Source: an uncultured Rhodanobacter sp.
Lineage (GTDB): Bacteria > Pseudomonadota > Gammaproteobacteria > Xanthomonadales > Rhodanobacteraceae
Direction: 5' to 3'
NCBI GenBank assembly: GCA_937906285.1
Contig: CALCWL010000410.1
Coordinates: 1-12,711, forward strand
DNA length: 12,711 nucleotides
Position numbers and translations under genes: made by a program. Shown one piece after another: positions 7,282-12,711 of the stretch. Within the stretch, counting starts at the first letter, position 1. Each line of letters opens with the position of its first letter. The notes beneath the pieces are model-generated. The model saw nothing but the letters and a program-made list of their open reading frames with translations. It was not told the origin of the DNA and did not search any database.

Positions 7282-7558
7282 CCGGGAAGCTCCGCGGGTT
7301 GCCGGGATTGTGCGGTCGCGCCGGCAGGGGTGCGACGACTGCCGGCTATACTAGCCGCGTCGTTCATGTCGTGCCGACCGCGGGGCGTGCCGCATGAGGT
7401 GCCGATATGCGTCAACTAGTGCAACCGGCGGGCATCGCGCGGCGGTGGTCGCTTGACAGTTTCGTCAGGCAGGCAGTAAACAGCAAAGCTTCGGGGATGC
7501 CGCCACGGTGCGGGTTTGCAGCAGCCGGATCACCGGGATTTCCATATGCGTACCATTG

Positions 7559-7573
7559 GGCACAACAGTTGCA
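7559..7573 (+). promoter_or_regulatory. Putative sigma-54 (RpoN) -24/-12 promoter for the pil-chp operon
   Basis: GGCACAACAGTTGCA matches the sigma-54 core GGCAC-N5-TTGCA at every fixed position, with exactly 10 nt between the invariant GG (7559-7560) and GC (7571-7572). The T usually before GG is G here. Transcription would begin near 7584, leaving a leader of about 38 nt that contains the GGGGGGAG ribosome site of pilG. No sigma-54 activator site was recognised upstream. The match is by eye and unscored. Confidence 0.5.
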
Positions 7574-7610
7574 TGACCTGATACTTGTCCTGAGCTCGTG
7601 GCGAGCCACA

Positions 7611-7618
7611 GGGGGGAG
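7611..7618 (+). promoter_or_regulatory. Ribosome binding site of pilG
   Basis: GGGGGGAG lies immediately before the GTG at 7622. Pairing through the G-run gives about 5-7 nt of spacing. An overlapping out-of-frame GTG at 7618 and in-frame TTG (7628) and GTG (7634) codons make the exact start slightly uncertain. Confidence 0.55.
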
Positions 7619-7621
7619 TGA

Positions 7622-8032
7622 GTGAATTTGAACGTGAGCGTTACCGATTTGGCTGGCCTCAAGGTCATGGTGATCGATGACTCCAAGACCATCCGCCGCA
7701 CCGCCGAGACCCTGCTGAAGAAAGAGGGCTGCGAGGTGCTGACCGCGGTCGACGGATTCGAGGCATTGGCCAAGATTTCGGACCAGAAGCCGGCGATCAT
7801 CTTCGTCGACATCATGATGCCGCGGCTCGACGGCTATCAGACCTGCGCCCTGATCAAGAACAACCCCGAGTTCCGCGCCACGCCCGTGATCATGCTCAGC
7901 TCCAAGGACGGACTCTTCGACAAGGCGCGCGGCCGCATCGTCGGCGCCGAACAATACCTGACCAAGCCGTTCACCCGTGACGAACTGCTTGGCGCAATCC
8001 ATCGACATGTCAGTACTGCAGCAAGTCACTGA
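7622..8032 (+). CDS. pilG: PilG, CheY-like response regulator of twitching motility
   Basis: PilG is a single-domain receiver in the Pil-Chp pathway. In P. aeruginosa it is phosphorylated by ChpA and promotes pilus extension and cAMP signalling. This protein has 136 residues and is almost entirely receiver domain. Asp19-Asp20 form the acidic pocket, Asp63 in IIFVDIMMPRLDGYQ is the phosphate acceptor, Ser93 in VIMLSS is the switch residue and Lys115 in YLTKPF is the conserved lysine. The stretches KVMVIDDSKTIRRTAETLLK and LIKNNPEFRATPVIMLSSKD closely match PilG of other gammaproteobacteria. The GTG start is supported by GGGGGGAG just upstream, though the first about 10 residues are family-variable. 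It is the first gene of the pilGHIJ-chpA operon, 22 nt before pilH and behind a sigma-54-like site. Confidence 0.94.
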   Translation: MNLNVSVTDLAGLKVMVIDDSKTIRRTAETLLKKEGCEVLTAVDGFEALAKISDQKPAIIFVDIMMPRLDGYQTCALIKNNPEFRATPVIMLSSKDGLFDKARGRIVGAEQYLTKPFTRDELLGAIHRHVSTAASH

Positions 8033-8054
8033 CTGCAGACCCTAAGGGGGAGCT

Positions 8055-8426
8055 GTGGCAAACATTCTCATCATCGACGACTCACCCACCGACGTACGCG
8101 TGTTCACCACGCTGCTGGAGCGGGCCGGACACCAGGTTGCAGCCGTGAGCACGGCCGAGGAGGGCATCGAGCGCGTGCGCGCCGAACAGCCTGACCTGGT
8201 CATCATGGACGTCATCATGCCCGGCATGAACGGCTTCCAGGCCACCCGCACGCTTACCCGCGACCCCAAGACCCAGCATGTTCCGGTGGTGATGATCACC
8301 ACCAAGTCGATGGAAACCGATCGTGTCTGGGGCATGCGCCAGGGTGCGCGCGCCTTCATCACCAAGCCGGTGAACGAAAAAGACCTGCTGGCCTGCATCA
8401 ACGATCTGCTGTCGAGCGGCTCATGA
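8055..8426 (+). CDS. pilH: PilH, CheY-like response regulator of twitching motility
   Basis: PilH is the second receiver of the Pil-Chp pathway. In P. aeruginosa it opposes PilG and is linked to retraction or to draining phosphate from ChpA. The 123-residue protein is a complete receiver: Asp8-Asp9 in ILIIDDSPTD, phosphate acceptor Asp52 in LVIMDVIMPGMNGFQATR, Thr82 in VVMITTKS and Lys104 in FITKPV. The METDRVWGMRQGARAFI stretch is typical of PilH rather than PilG. The GTG start at 8055 is preceded by AAGGGGGAG (8044-8052). The stop overlaps the pilI ATG as ATGA (8423-8426), so PilI translation is probably coupled to it. Confidence 0.94.
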   Translation: MANILIIDDSPTDVRVFTTLLERAGHQVAAVSTAEEGIERVRAEQPDLVIMDVIMPGMNGFQATRTLTRDPKTQHVPVVMITTKSMETDRVWGMRQGARAFITKPVNEKDLLACINDLLSSGS

Positions 8427-8962
8427 ACCAGAGCGCCAACCGTACCCCGTTCGAGATTCTGGCCCGCTACGAGCGGCTGTCGCTGGCGCACGCCTCCGAT
8501 ACCCAGGACAAGTTCGAGGCGCCGGGCTTGTGGCGCGGCATCGGTTTCAGGGTCGGTTCGAGGTTGCTGGTCAGCGGCATCGACGAAATCAACGAGCTGC
8601 TCGCCGTGCCGGTGCTGACTCCGGTGCCGGGCACCCAGCCATGGCTGCTCGGCGTGGCCAACGTGCGCGGCAACCTGGTGCCGGTGGTGGACATCGGTCG
8701 CTTCCTGTTCGGCGAACGCACCCAGCATTCCGATCGCAGCCGGTTGCTGGTGGTGCGCCAGGGCGGCGGCAGCGTGGCCTTGCTGGTGGACGAGGTGCTC
8801 GGTCAGCGCACGGTGGACGCGGAACAGCGCCAGCAAGCGCAGGAGGAGGCCGATCCGCGGCTGGCGCGTTTCGTGGACAACCGGGTAGGCGAGCAGCAAC
8901 TGGCCATTTTCAGCATGAACCGGCTGGTGCGTGCACCGGATTTCCGTCAGGCGGCTGCCTGA
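8423..8962 (+). CDS. pilI: PilI, CheW-like adaptor of the Pil-Chp system
   Basis: PilI is the coupling protein expected to link receptor PilJ to kinase ChpA at the inner membrane. The 179-residue protein is a single CheW domain after a short N-terminal helix (PFEILARYERLSLAHA). Family features are WRGIGFRVGSRLLVSGIDEI at about 37-56, the surface segment VPGTQPWLLGVANVRGNLVP at about 68-87, VVDIGRFLFG at about 88-97 and SVALLVDEVLGQRTV at about 116-130. Length and sequence fit PilI of Pseudomonas and Xanthomonas. The start overlaps the pilH stop (ATGA). A 133-nt gap containing a hairpin follows before pilJ. PilI itself shows no damage, which matters because the PilJ region it should contact is missing. 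Confidence 0.93.
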   Translation: MNQSANRTPFEILARYERLSLAHASDTQDKFEAPGLWRGIGFRVGSRLLVSGIDEINELLAVPVLTPVPGTQPWLLGVANVRGNLVPVVDIGRFLFGERTQHSDRSRLLVVRQGGGSVALLVDEVLGQRTVDAEQRQQAQEEADPRLARFVDNRVGEQQLAIFSMNRLVRAPDFRQAAA

Positions 8963-8998
8963 CGACCGGGTGAGGCCGGCAGGGGATGCCGTGCGGTT

Positions 8999-9031
8999 GA
9001 AGCGGGGAACCGGAACGCCGGCGCCCGCTTC
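8999..9031 (+). other. RNA hairpin in the pilI-pilJ gap
   Basis: GAAGCGGG (8999-9006) pairs perfectly with CCCGCTTC (9024-9031). Inside, CCGG-aacg-CCGG (9010-9021) forms a second short stem, giving a two-part hairpin with a small internal loop. No T-run follows (the next bases are GGGG), so it is not an intrinsic terminator. It may set the stability or relative expression of pilGHI versus pilJ, which I infer from position only. Confidence 0.5.
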
Positions 9032-9084
9032 GGGGCGGCGCGGCAGGGGCCGGTGCGTATGGGCGGCACATATCAGTTAGACCG

Positions 9085-9090
9085 ATGAGG
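9085..9090 (+). promoter_or_regulatory. Ribosome binding site deciding the pilJ start
   Basis: GATGAGG ends at 9090, 5 nt before the ATG at 9096. The in-frame GTG at 9090-9092 overlaps this site and so is unlikely to be the start. Confidence 0.65.
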
Positions 9091-9095
9091 TGAAC

Positions 9096-10967
9096 ATGAG
9101 TACTACAGGGGGCGTCAGCCGGGAACGCGGATATACCGCACTCATTGTCCTGCTGCTGATCGCGATCGGTTTCGCGGCACTCGACTTCTTCATGCTCAAC
9201 CAGAAGAACGGCGAAGATCGCCAGGCGGTCGCGCTGACCACGCAGATCCAGGTGCTGTCGCAGCAGACGGCGAAGTTCGCGCTGGAATCCGCCGACGGCA
9301 ACGTGGACTCCTTCAAGGAACTCGAGTCCACCCGCAATGCCATCGACTCGGCGGTCAAGCGGCTGGACAAGGGCGACCCCGAAAGCGGCATGGAAGCCTA
9401 TGCCGACGGCAACAAGTCGCCGGCCGGCCGCGCGGTGACCGCGCTGGACGCGGCGTGGGCGCAGCTCGATGGCGACATCGGCAAGATCCTGTCGAACAAG
9501 GCGGTGGTGCTCGACTCGGGCCAGCGCGCAGCGACGATTTCGCAGCAGATGCCGCTGCTCAACTCCAGCATGGAGCAGGTGGTCAACATCCTGCAGCAGC
9601 GCAACGGCAGTTCCGAGCAGATGCTCGGTACCTCGCGCCAGATGCTGTCGGCCGACCGCATCATCCGCCGCGTGCAGGAGGTGCTGCAGGGCGGCGACAA
9701 CGCCCAGTCCGCGGCCGACGGCCTGTCGCGCGACGCGCAGCTGTACGGCAGCGTGCTCAAGGGCCTGATCGAAGGCAACCCGGACAGTGGCGTGCGGCCG
9801 ATTTCCGACGCCAACGCGCGCAAGATCCTCACCGAGATGGACGCCAGCTGGACCAAGCTGGCCGACCCGGTGGCCAAGCTGTCCGCAGCCGCGGCCAACA
9901 TCGCCGACGTGAAGCGCGCCGGCAACCAGGCCTCGCTGGATTCGCAGACCGTGCTGCTGCGCGCCAACGACCTGTCCGACCAGATCGGCAAGCTGCCGTT
10001 GCGCCGCTTGTTCCCAAACGTCTGGTGGGGCCTGTTCGGCGCCATTGCCGCAGTCGCCTTCGCCCTGCTGCTGGTCATTGCCCTGGTCACCGACCAGCGC
10101 AAGCGCTTCGCCCAGAGTACCGAGCTGAACCAGCGCAACCAGGAGGCGATCATGCGCCTGCTGGACGAGATGGGTTCGCTGGCCGAAGGCGATCTGACCG
10201 TGAAGACCACGGTGTCGGAGGACATCACCGGCGCGATCGCCGACTCGGTGAACTACGCCATCGACGAGCTGCGATCGCTGGTGACCACCATCAACGAGAC
10301 CTCCGAGCAGGTGTCGTCCTCGGCACAGGAAACCCAGACCACCGCCCGCCATCTGGCCAACGCGGCCGAGCAGCAGGCGCAGCAGATCACCTCGGCGACC
10401 TCGGCGATCAACCAGATCGTGAGCTCGATGGACGTGGTGTCCAAGGACTCCGCCGAATCGGCCGACGTGGCCGAGCGCTCGGTGAAGATCGCCTCGCGCG
10501 GCGCCGAAGTGGTGCGCGAGACGATTTCCGGCATGGACTCCATCCGCGACCAGATCCAGGAGACCTCCAAGCGCATCAAGCGCCTGGGCGAATCCTCGCA
10601 GGAGATCGGCTCGATCGTGACGCTGGTGCAGACGATTCAGTCCGATACCAACGAAGCGGTGAACTCGATGGAGCAGACCACCGCCGAGGTGGTCGCCGGT
10701 GCGCGCCTGGCCGAGGACGCCGGCAGCGCGCTGGGCGACATCGAGCGCGTCTCGCACGATCTGTCCGCGCTGATTCAGAACATCTCGACCGCGGCGCGCG
10801 AGCAGTCCGCGGCGGCAACCGATATCTCGGTGTCGATGAACGCGATCCAGGAAATCACCTCGCAGACCTCGCAGGGCGCGAGCCAGACGGCCGACTCGAT
10901 CGGTACCCTGGCGCAGCTGGCAAGCGACCTGCGGCGTTCCGTGGCCCACTTCAAGCTGCCGGGATGA
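9096..10967 (+). CDS. pilJ: PilJ, type IV pilus chemoreceptor lacking the signalling hairpin tip
   Basis: PilJ is the methyl-accepting chemotaxis protein that feeds pilus and surface signals to PilI/ChpA. From the ATG at 9096 it has 623 residues; P. aeruginosa PilJ has about 682. Visible in order are membrane segment 1 (about 13-35), a periplasmic PilJ-type sensor region with two similar helical modules (about 36-305), membrane segment 2 (about 310-331, WWGLFGAIAAVAFALLLVIA), a HAMP segment with EMGSLAEGDLTVKT, and a cytoplasmic coiled coil ending VAHFKLPG. The coiled coil is abnormal: ESSQEIGSIVTL (to Leu510) joins directly to VQTIQSDTNEAV (from Val511). The intervening signature tip, which reads like DQTNxLALNAAIQAA...GRGFAVVADEVQRLAE in relatives, is absent and occurs nowhere else in the window. 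The frame is intact and base use does not change at the join. It follows pilI by 133 nt, and no pilK follows it. Confidence 0.92.
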   Translation: MSTTGGVSRERGYTALIVLLLIAIGFAALDFFMLNQKNGEDRQAVALTTQIQVLSQQTAKFALESADGNVDSFKELESTRNAIDSAVKRLDKGDPESGMEAYADGNKSPAGRAVTALDAAWAQLDGDIGKILSNKAVVLDSGQRAATISQQMPLLNSSMEQVVNILQQRNGSSEQMLGTSRQMLSADRIIRRVQEVLQGGDNAQSAADGLSRDAQLYGSVLKGLIEGNPDSGVRPISDANARKILTEMDASWTKLADPVAKLSAAAANIADVKRAGNQASLDSQTVLLRANDLSDQIGKLPLRRLFPNVWWGLFGAIAAVAFALLLVIALVTDQRKRFAQSTELNQRNQEAIMRLLDEMGSLAEGDLTVKTTVSEDITGAIADSVNYAIDELRSLVTTINETSEQVSSSAQETQTTARHLANAAEQQAQQITSATSAINQIVSSMDVVSKDSAESADVAERSVKIASRGAEVVRETISGMDSIRDQIQETSKRIKRLGESSQEIGSIVTLVQTIQSDTNEAVNSMEQTTAEVVAGARLAEDAGSALGDIERVSHDLSALIQNISTAAREQSAAATDISVSMNAIQEITSQTSQGASQTADSIGTLAQLASDLRRSVAHFKLPG

Positions 10968-11074
10968 TTTTGCTCGACGCGGGCAGCAGCCGGATGAATA
11001 CACGCACGCACAGTACGGGGGGCAGTCTCGCCGGTTTCGCAATGCCCGCATGGCGTGACCGCTGAGAGAGGCGC

Positions 11075-12711
11075 ATGAGACTTCAAGACCACATCGATTT
11101 CACCACGCTGCAGTGGGTCAAGCCGGAACTCGACGACACCTTGTCGATCGCCCGCGAGGCACTGGAGTCGTACGTCGACAATCCGGGCAAGCGCGATTTC
11201 ATGCGCACCTGCACGGATCATCTGCATCAGGTGCATGGCACCCTGAAGATGGTCGAGCTGTACGGCGCGGCGGCGGTCACCGCGGAGATGGAGGCCCTGG
11301 TCGGCGCGTTGTTGAACGACCAGGTGCTCCAGCGCGAGGAAGCCTACGCCGCCCTGATGCGTGGCCTGATGCAGCTGCCGGATTACCTGGAACGGCTGTC
11401 CAGCGGCCATCGCGACGTGCCGGTGGTGCTGCTGCCGTTGCTGAACGATTTGCGCGCCACTCGCGGGCTGGAGCCGCTGCCCGAGTCGTCGATGTTCCAT
11501 CCGAACCTCGATGCCTTCCTGCCCGAGCAGGCTCCGGCGGCGATGAGCGAAGCTTATGCCGCGGCACACCGCGTCGAGCTGGCCGGTTTGCGGCTGCGTT
11601 TCCAGCAGCAGTTGCTGGCGTGGTTCCGCGGCCAGGATGCGGCCCAGCAGCTGGTCGCCATGCGCAAGACCCTGCTGGCGATCACTGCGCGTTGCTATCA
11701 CGTGCATGGCCGGCGCCTGTGGTGGATCGCCGCCGGCGTGCTGGAAGGCCTCGAACAAGGCATGCTCAAGGGGCACGCCCCCGAAGTGCGCCAGCTGATC
11801 GGCAAGGTGGATCGCAACATCCGTCTGCTGATCGAGCACGGCGAGAACAGCCTGCGCGCCAGCGACGCCGACGAGGTGGCCTGCAAGCTGCTCTACATCG
11901 TGGCCCAGGCGAAGCAGCGCAGTCCGCACATGGAGCTGTTGCGCAGCACCTACGCGCTGGACAGCCTGCTGCCCGACGCCGGGGAACTGGAACACGCCCG
12001 CGGTTCGATGGCCGGGCACAATCGCGCCCTGCTCGATTCGGTGTCGCGGGCGCTGAAGGACGACCTGCTGCGCGTCAAGGAAGCGCTGGACCTGTTCCTG
12101 CGCGAGCAGGACGGCGATCCGGCCCAGCTTGCCGCCCAGGGCGAAGTGCTCGAACGAGTCGGCGACACGCTGGGCATGCTGGCGCTGGCGGTGCCGCGCC
12201 GCGTGGTCGGCGAGCAGCGCCGCGTGCTCGACGAAATCGCCAACCGCCTGCGTCCTGCCGACGAGGAAACGCTGCTGGATGTCGCCGGCGCGCTGCTCTA
12301 CGTGGAGGCGTCGCTGGACGACCACATCGAGAGCCTCGGCTCCGAAGGCGAACCTGCCGCTGCCGCCGACCCCACGCAGGGGCTGCCGCGCAGCGAAGCG
12401 CTCGGCGTGGTCTCCACCCTGATGCAGGAAGCGATCGGCAACACCGGCAAGGTGAAGGACGCGATCGTCGCCTTCGTGGAGTCCGGCTGGCAGCACGACC
12501 GGCTCGCCGGCGCGCCGCCGTTGATGGACGAGGTGGCCGGTGCCATGCGCATGCTGTCCTCGCCCCGCCCGGCCGAACTGGCCCAGGGCGTGGGCCGGTT
12601 CATCGACTACGAACTGCTGCAGGACCGTCGCGTGCCCAGTGGCGCGCAGATGGATCACCTGGCCGACGCGCTGGCCGCGCTGGAGTACTACCTGGAGGCG
12701 GCGCGCGAGCA
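11075..12711 (+). CDS. chpA: ChpA/PilL, CheA-like hybrid kinase of the Pil-Chp system (5' part; runs off the right edge)
   Basis: ChpA (PilL in older and Xanthomonad usage) is a very large CheA-type kinase with several histidine-phosphotransfer (HPt) modules, a kinase core, a CheW-like domain and a receiver. Only the first 545 codons are here, all HPt-type helical sequence. The ATG at 11075 follows GAGAGAGG by a short spacer. The first module (about 5-110) has the HPt signature HLHQVHGTLKMVELYGAAAV, with His51 at the acceptor position (H-x-x-H-G). The stretch LPLLNDLRATRG and later LWWIAAGVLEGLEQG and RVGDTLGMLALAVPRRVV match ChpA order. In the second module the corresponding position is Tyr208 (YHVHG), and the third (VGDTLGML) has no His, so both look degenerate. 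No stop occurs before the window ends. It lies 107 nt after pilJ, where pilK stands in P. aeruginosa. Confidence 0.92.
   Translation, partial: MRLQDHIDFTTLQWVKPELDDTLSIAREALESYVDNPGKRDFMRTCTDHLHQVHGTLKMVELYGAAAVTAEMEALVGALLNDQVLQREEAYAALMRGLMQLPDYLERLSSGHRDVPVVLLPLLNDLRATRGLEPLPESSMFHPNLDAFLPEQAPAAMSEAYAAAHRVELAGLRLRFQQQLLAWFRGQDAAQQLVAMRKTLLAITARCYHVHGRRLWWIAAGVLEGLEQGMLKGHAPEVRQLIGKVDRNIRLLIEHGENSLRASDADEVACKLLYIVAQAKQRSPHMELLRSTYALDSLLPDAGELEHARGSMAGHNRALLDSVSRALKDDLLRVKEALDLFLREQDGDPAQLAAQGEVLERVGDTLGMLALAVPRRVVGEQRRVLDEIANRLRPADEETLLDVAGALLYVEASLDDHIESLGSEGEPAAAADPTQGLPRSEALGVVSTLMQEAIGNTGKVKDAIVAFVESGWQHDRLAGAPPLMDEVAGAMRMLSSPRPAELAQGVGRFIDYELLQDRRVPSGAQMDHLADALAALEYYLEAARE

Larger units (their letters stand above)
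7282..7621. other. Divergent gshB/pilG intergenic region (340 nt)
   Basis: This gap separates the gshB operon (minus) from the Pil-Chp operon (plus) and must hold promoters for both. It is visibly less GC-rich than its surroundings from about 7407 on. Near gshB lies the imperfect palindrome GGCTA-TAC-TAGCC (7344-7356), which contains TATACT on the plus strand and TAGTAT on the minus strand. Either could be a -10 box, but neither has a convincing -35. A perfect -35 hexamer TTGACA sits at 7453-7458 on the plus strand, but the sequence 16-18 nt downstream (GTAAACA) is a poor -10. The best signal is the sigma-54-like site at 7559-7573, listed separately. A 72-codon frame (7407-7625) crosses the region but does not look coding. 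Confidence 0.6.

Noticed and set aside
7407..7625. A 72-codon frame starting ATG with GAGG upstream and ending in a TGA that overlaps the pilG GTG
   Set aside because: Its codons (CTA, AGG, ATA, CGA, ACA, GTA, many A/T third positions) are unlike the strongly GC-ending codons of every real gene here, the protein resembles nothing I know, and the frame runs across the putative sigma-54 site. It is most likely intergenic DNA, though the overlap with pilG is worth remembering.
9090..9095. GTG at 9090 as the pilJ start
   Set aside because: It overlaps the GATGAGG ribosome site that fits the ATG at 9096.
10979..11049. Distant inverted repeat GCGGGCA / TGCCCGC in the pilJ-chpA gap
   Set aside because: Seven-bp arms 57 nt apart are expected by chance in sequence this GC-rich.
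8910..11051. Minus-strand open frame of 713 codons opposite pilJ
   Set aside because: Antisense shadow produced by high GC content; the composition is His/Arg/Gly-rich without domain signals, while the plus strand encodes a clear chemoreceptor.
10775..12658. Minus-strand open frame of 627 codons opposite chpA
   Set aside because: Shadow of the ChpA frame; no recognisable domains, and the plus strand encodes HPt modules throughout.
1..12711. Mobile elements, CRISPR arrays, tRNA genes, phage genes or a defence island
   Set aside because: No repeats, transposase or integrase motifs, tRNA-like folds or abrupt composition changes were seen; the gene order is that of a conserved chromosomal locus.

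Overview
The window comes from a high-GC gammaproteobacterium, most likely of the order Xanthomonadales and perhaps Rhodanobacteraceae (Rhodanobacter, Dyella or Frateuria type). I infer this from the GC-rich third codon positions, the protein sequences and the gene order; no rRNA is present to confirm it. The order pyrB-ruvX-algH-tonB-gshB, divergent from pilG-pilH-pilI-pilJ-chpA, matches the arrangement I recall around PA0402-PA0413 in Pseudomonas aeruginosa. There are differences: no pyrR or pyrC' beside pyrB, and no pilK between pilJ and chpA. The window looks like core chromosome. I see no insertion sequence, CRISPR, tRNA or rRNA.

Layout. (1) Positions 2-829 are the 3' part of pilU, a twitching-motility ATPase. 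It ends at a hairpin terminator (849-876) that can serve both strands. (2) Convergent to it on the minus strand are a small exported BON-domain protein (900-1313) and a large uncharacterised lipoprotein (1561-3342) with its own terminator (1494-1526). (3) Positions 3429-7281 form a tight minus-strand operon, transcribed gshB, tonB-like, algH/yqgE, ruvX/yqgF, pyrB. Its junctions include a GTGA overlap (gshB/tonB) and an ATGA overlap (algH/ruvX). (4) Positions 7282-7621 are a divergent intergenic region. It carries a good match to a sigma-54 (RpoN) -24/-12 promoter pointing at pilG. (5) Positions 7622-12711 are the plus-strand Pil-Chp chemosensory operon: pilG and pilH (CheY-like regulators), pilI (CheW-like adaptor), pilJ (chemoreceptor) and the 5' third or less of chpA/pilL (CheA-like kinase with HPt-type modules), which runs off the right edge.

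The genes on the two sides of the window work together. PilU powers pilus retraction, and the Pil-Chp pathway controls pilus assembly, retraction and surface sensing. In P. aeruginosa the TonB homologue at this locus (TonB3) is also needed for twitching.

The most striking observation is in pilJ. The open reading frame is intact, but the receptor lacks roughly 50-55 residues at the tip of the cytoplasmic signalling hairpin. That is the most conserved part of any methyl-accepting chemotaxis protein and the part that contacts the CheA-type kinase and the CheW-type adaptor. The two flanking helices are fused directly at about residues 510/511, so this PilJ should not signal to PilI/ChpA in the usual way. 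It may be a strain-level loss of function, an unusual receptor, or an assembly error.
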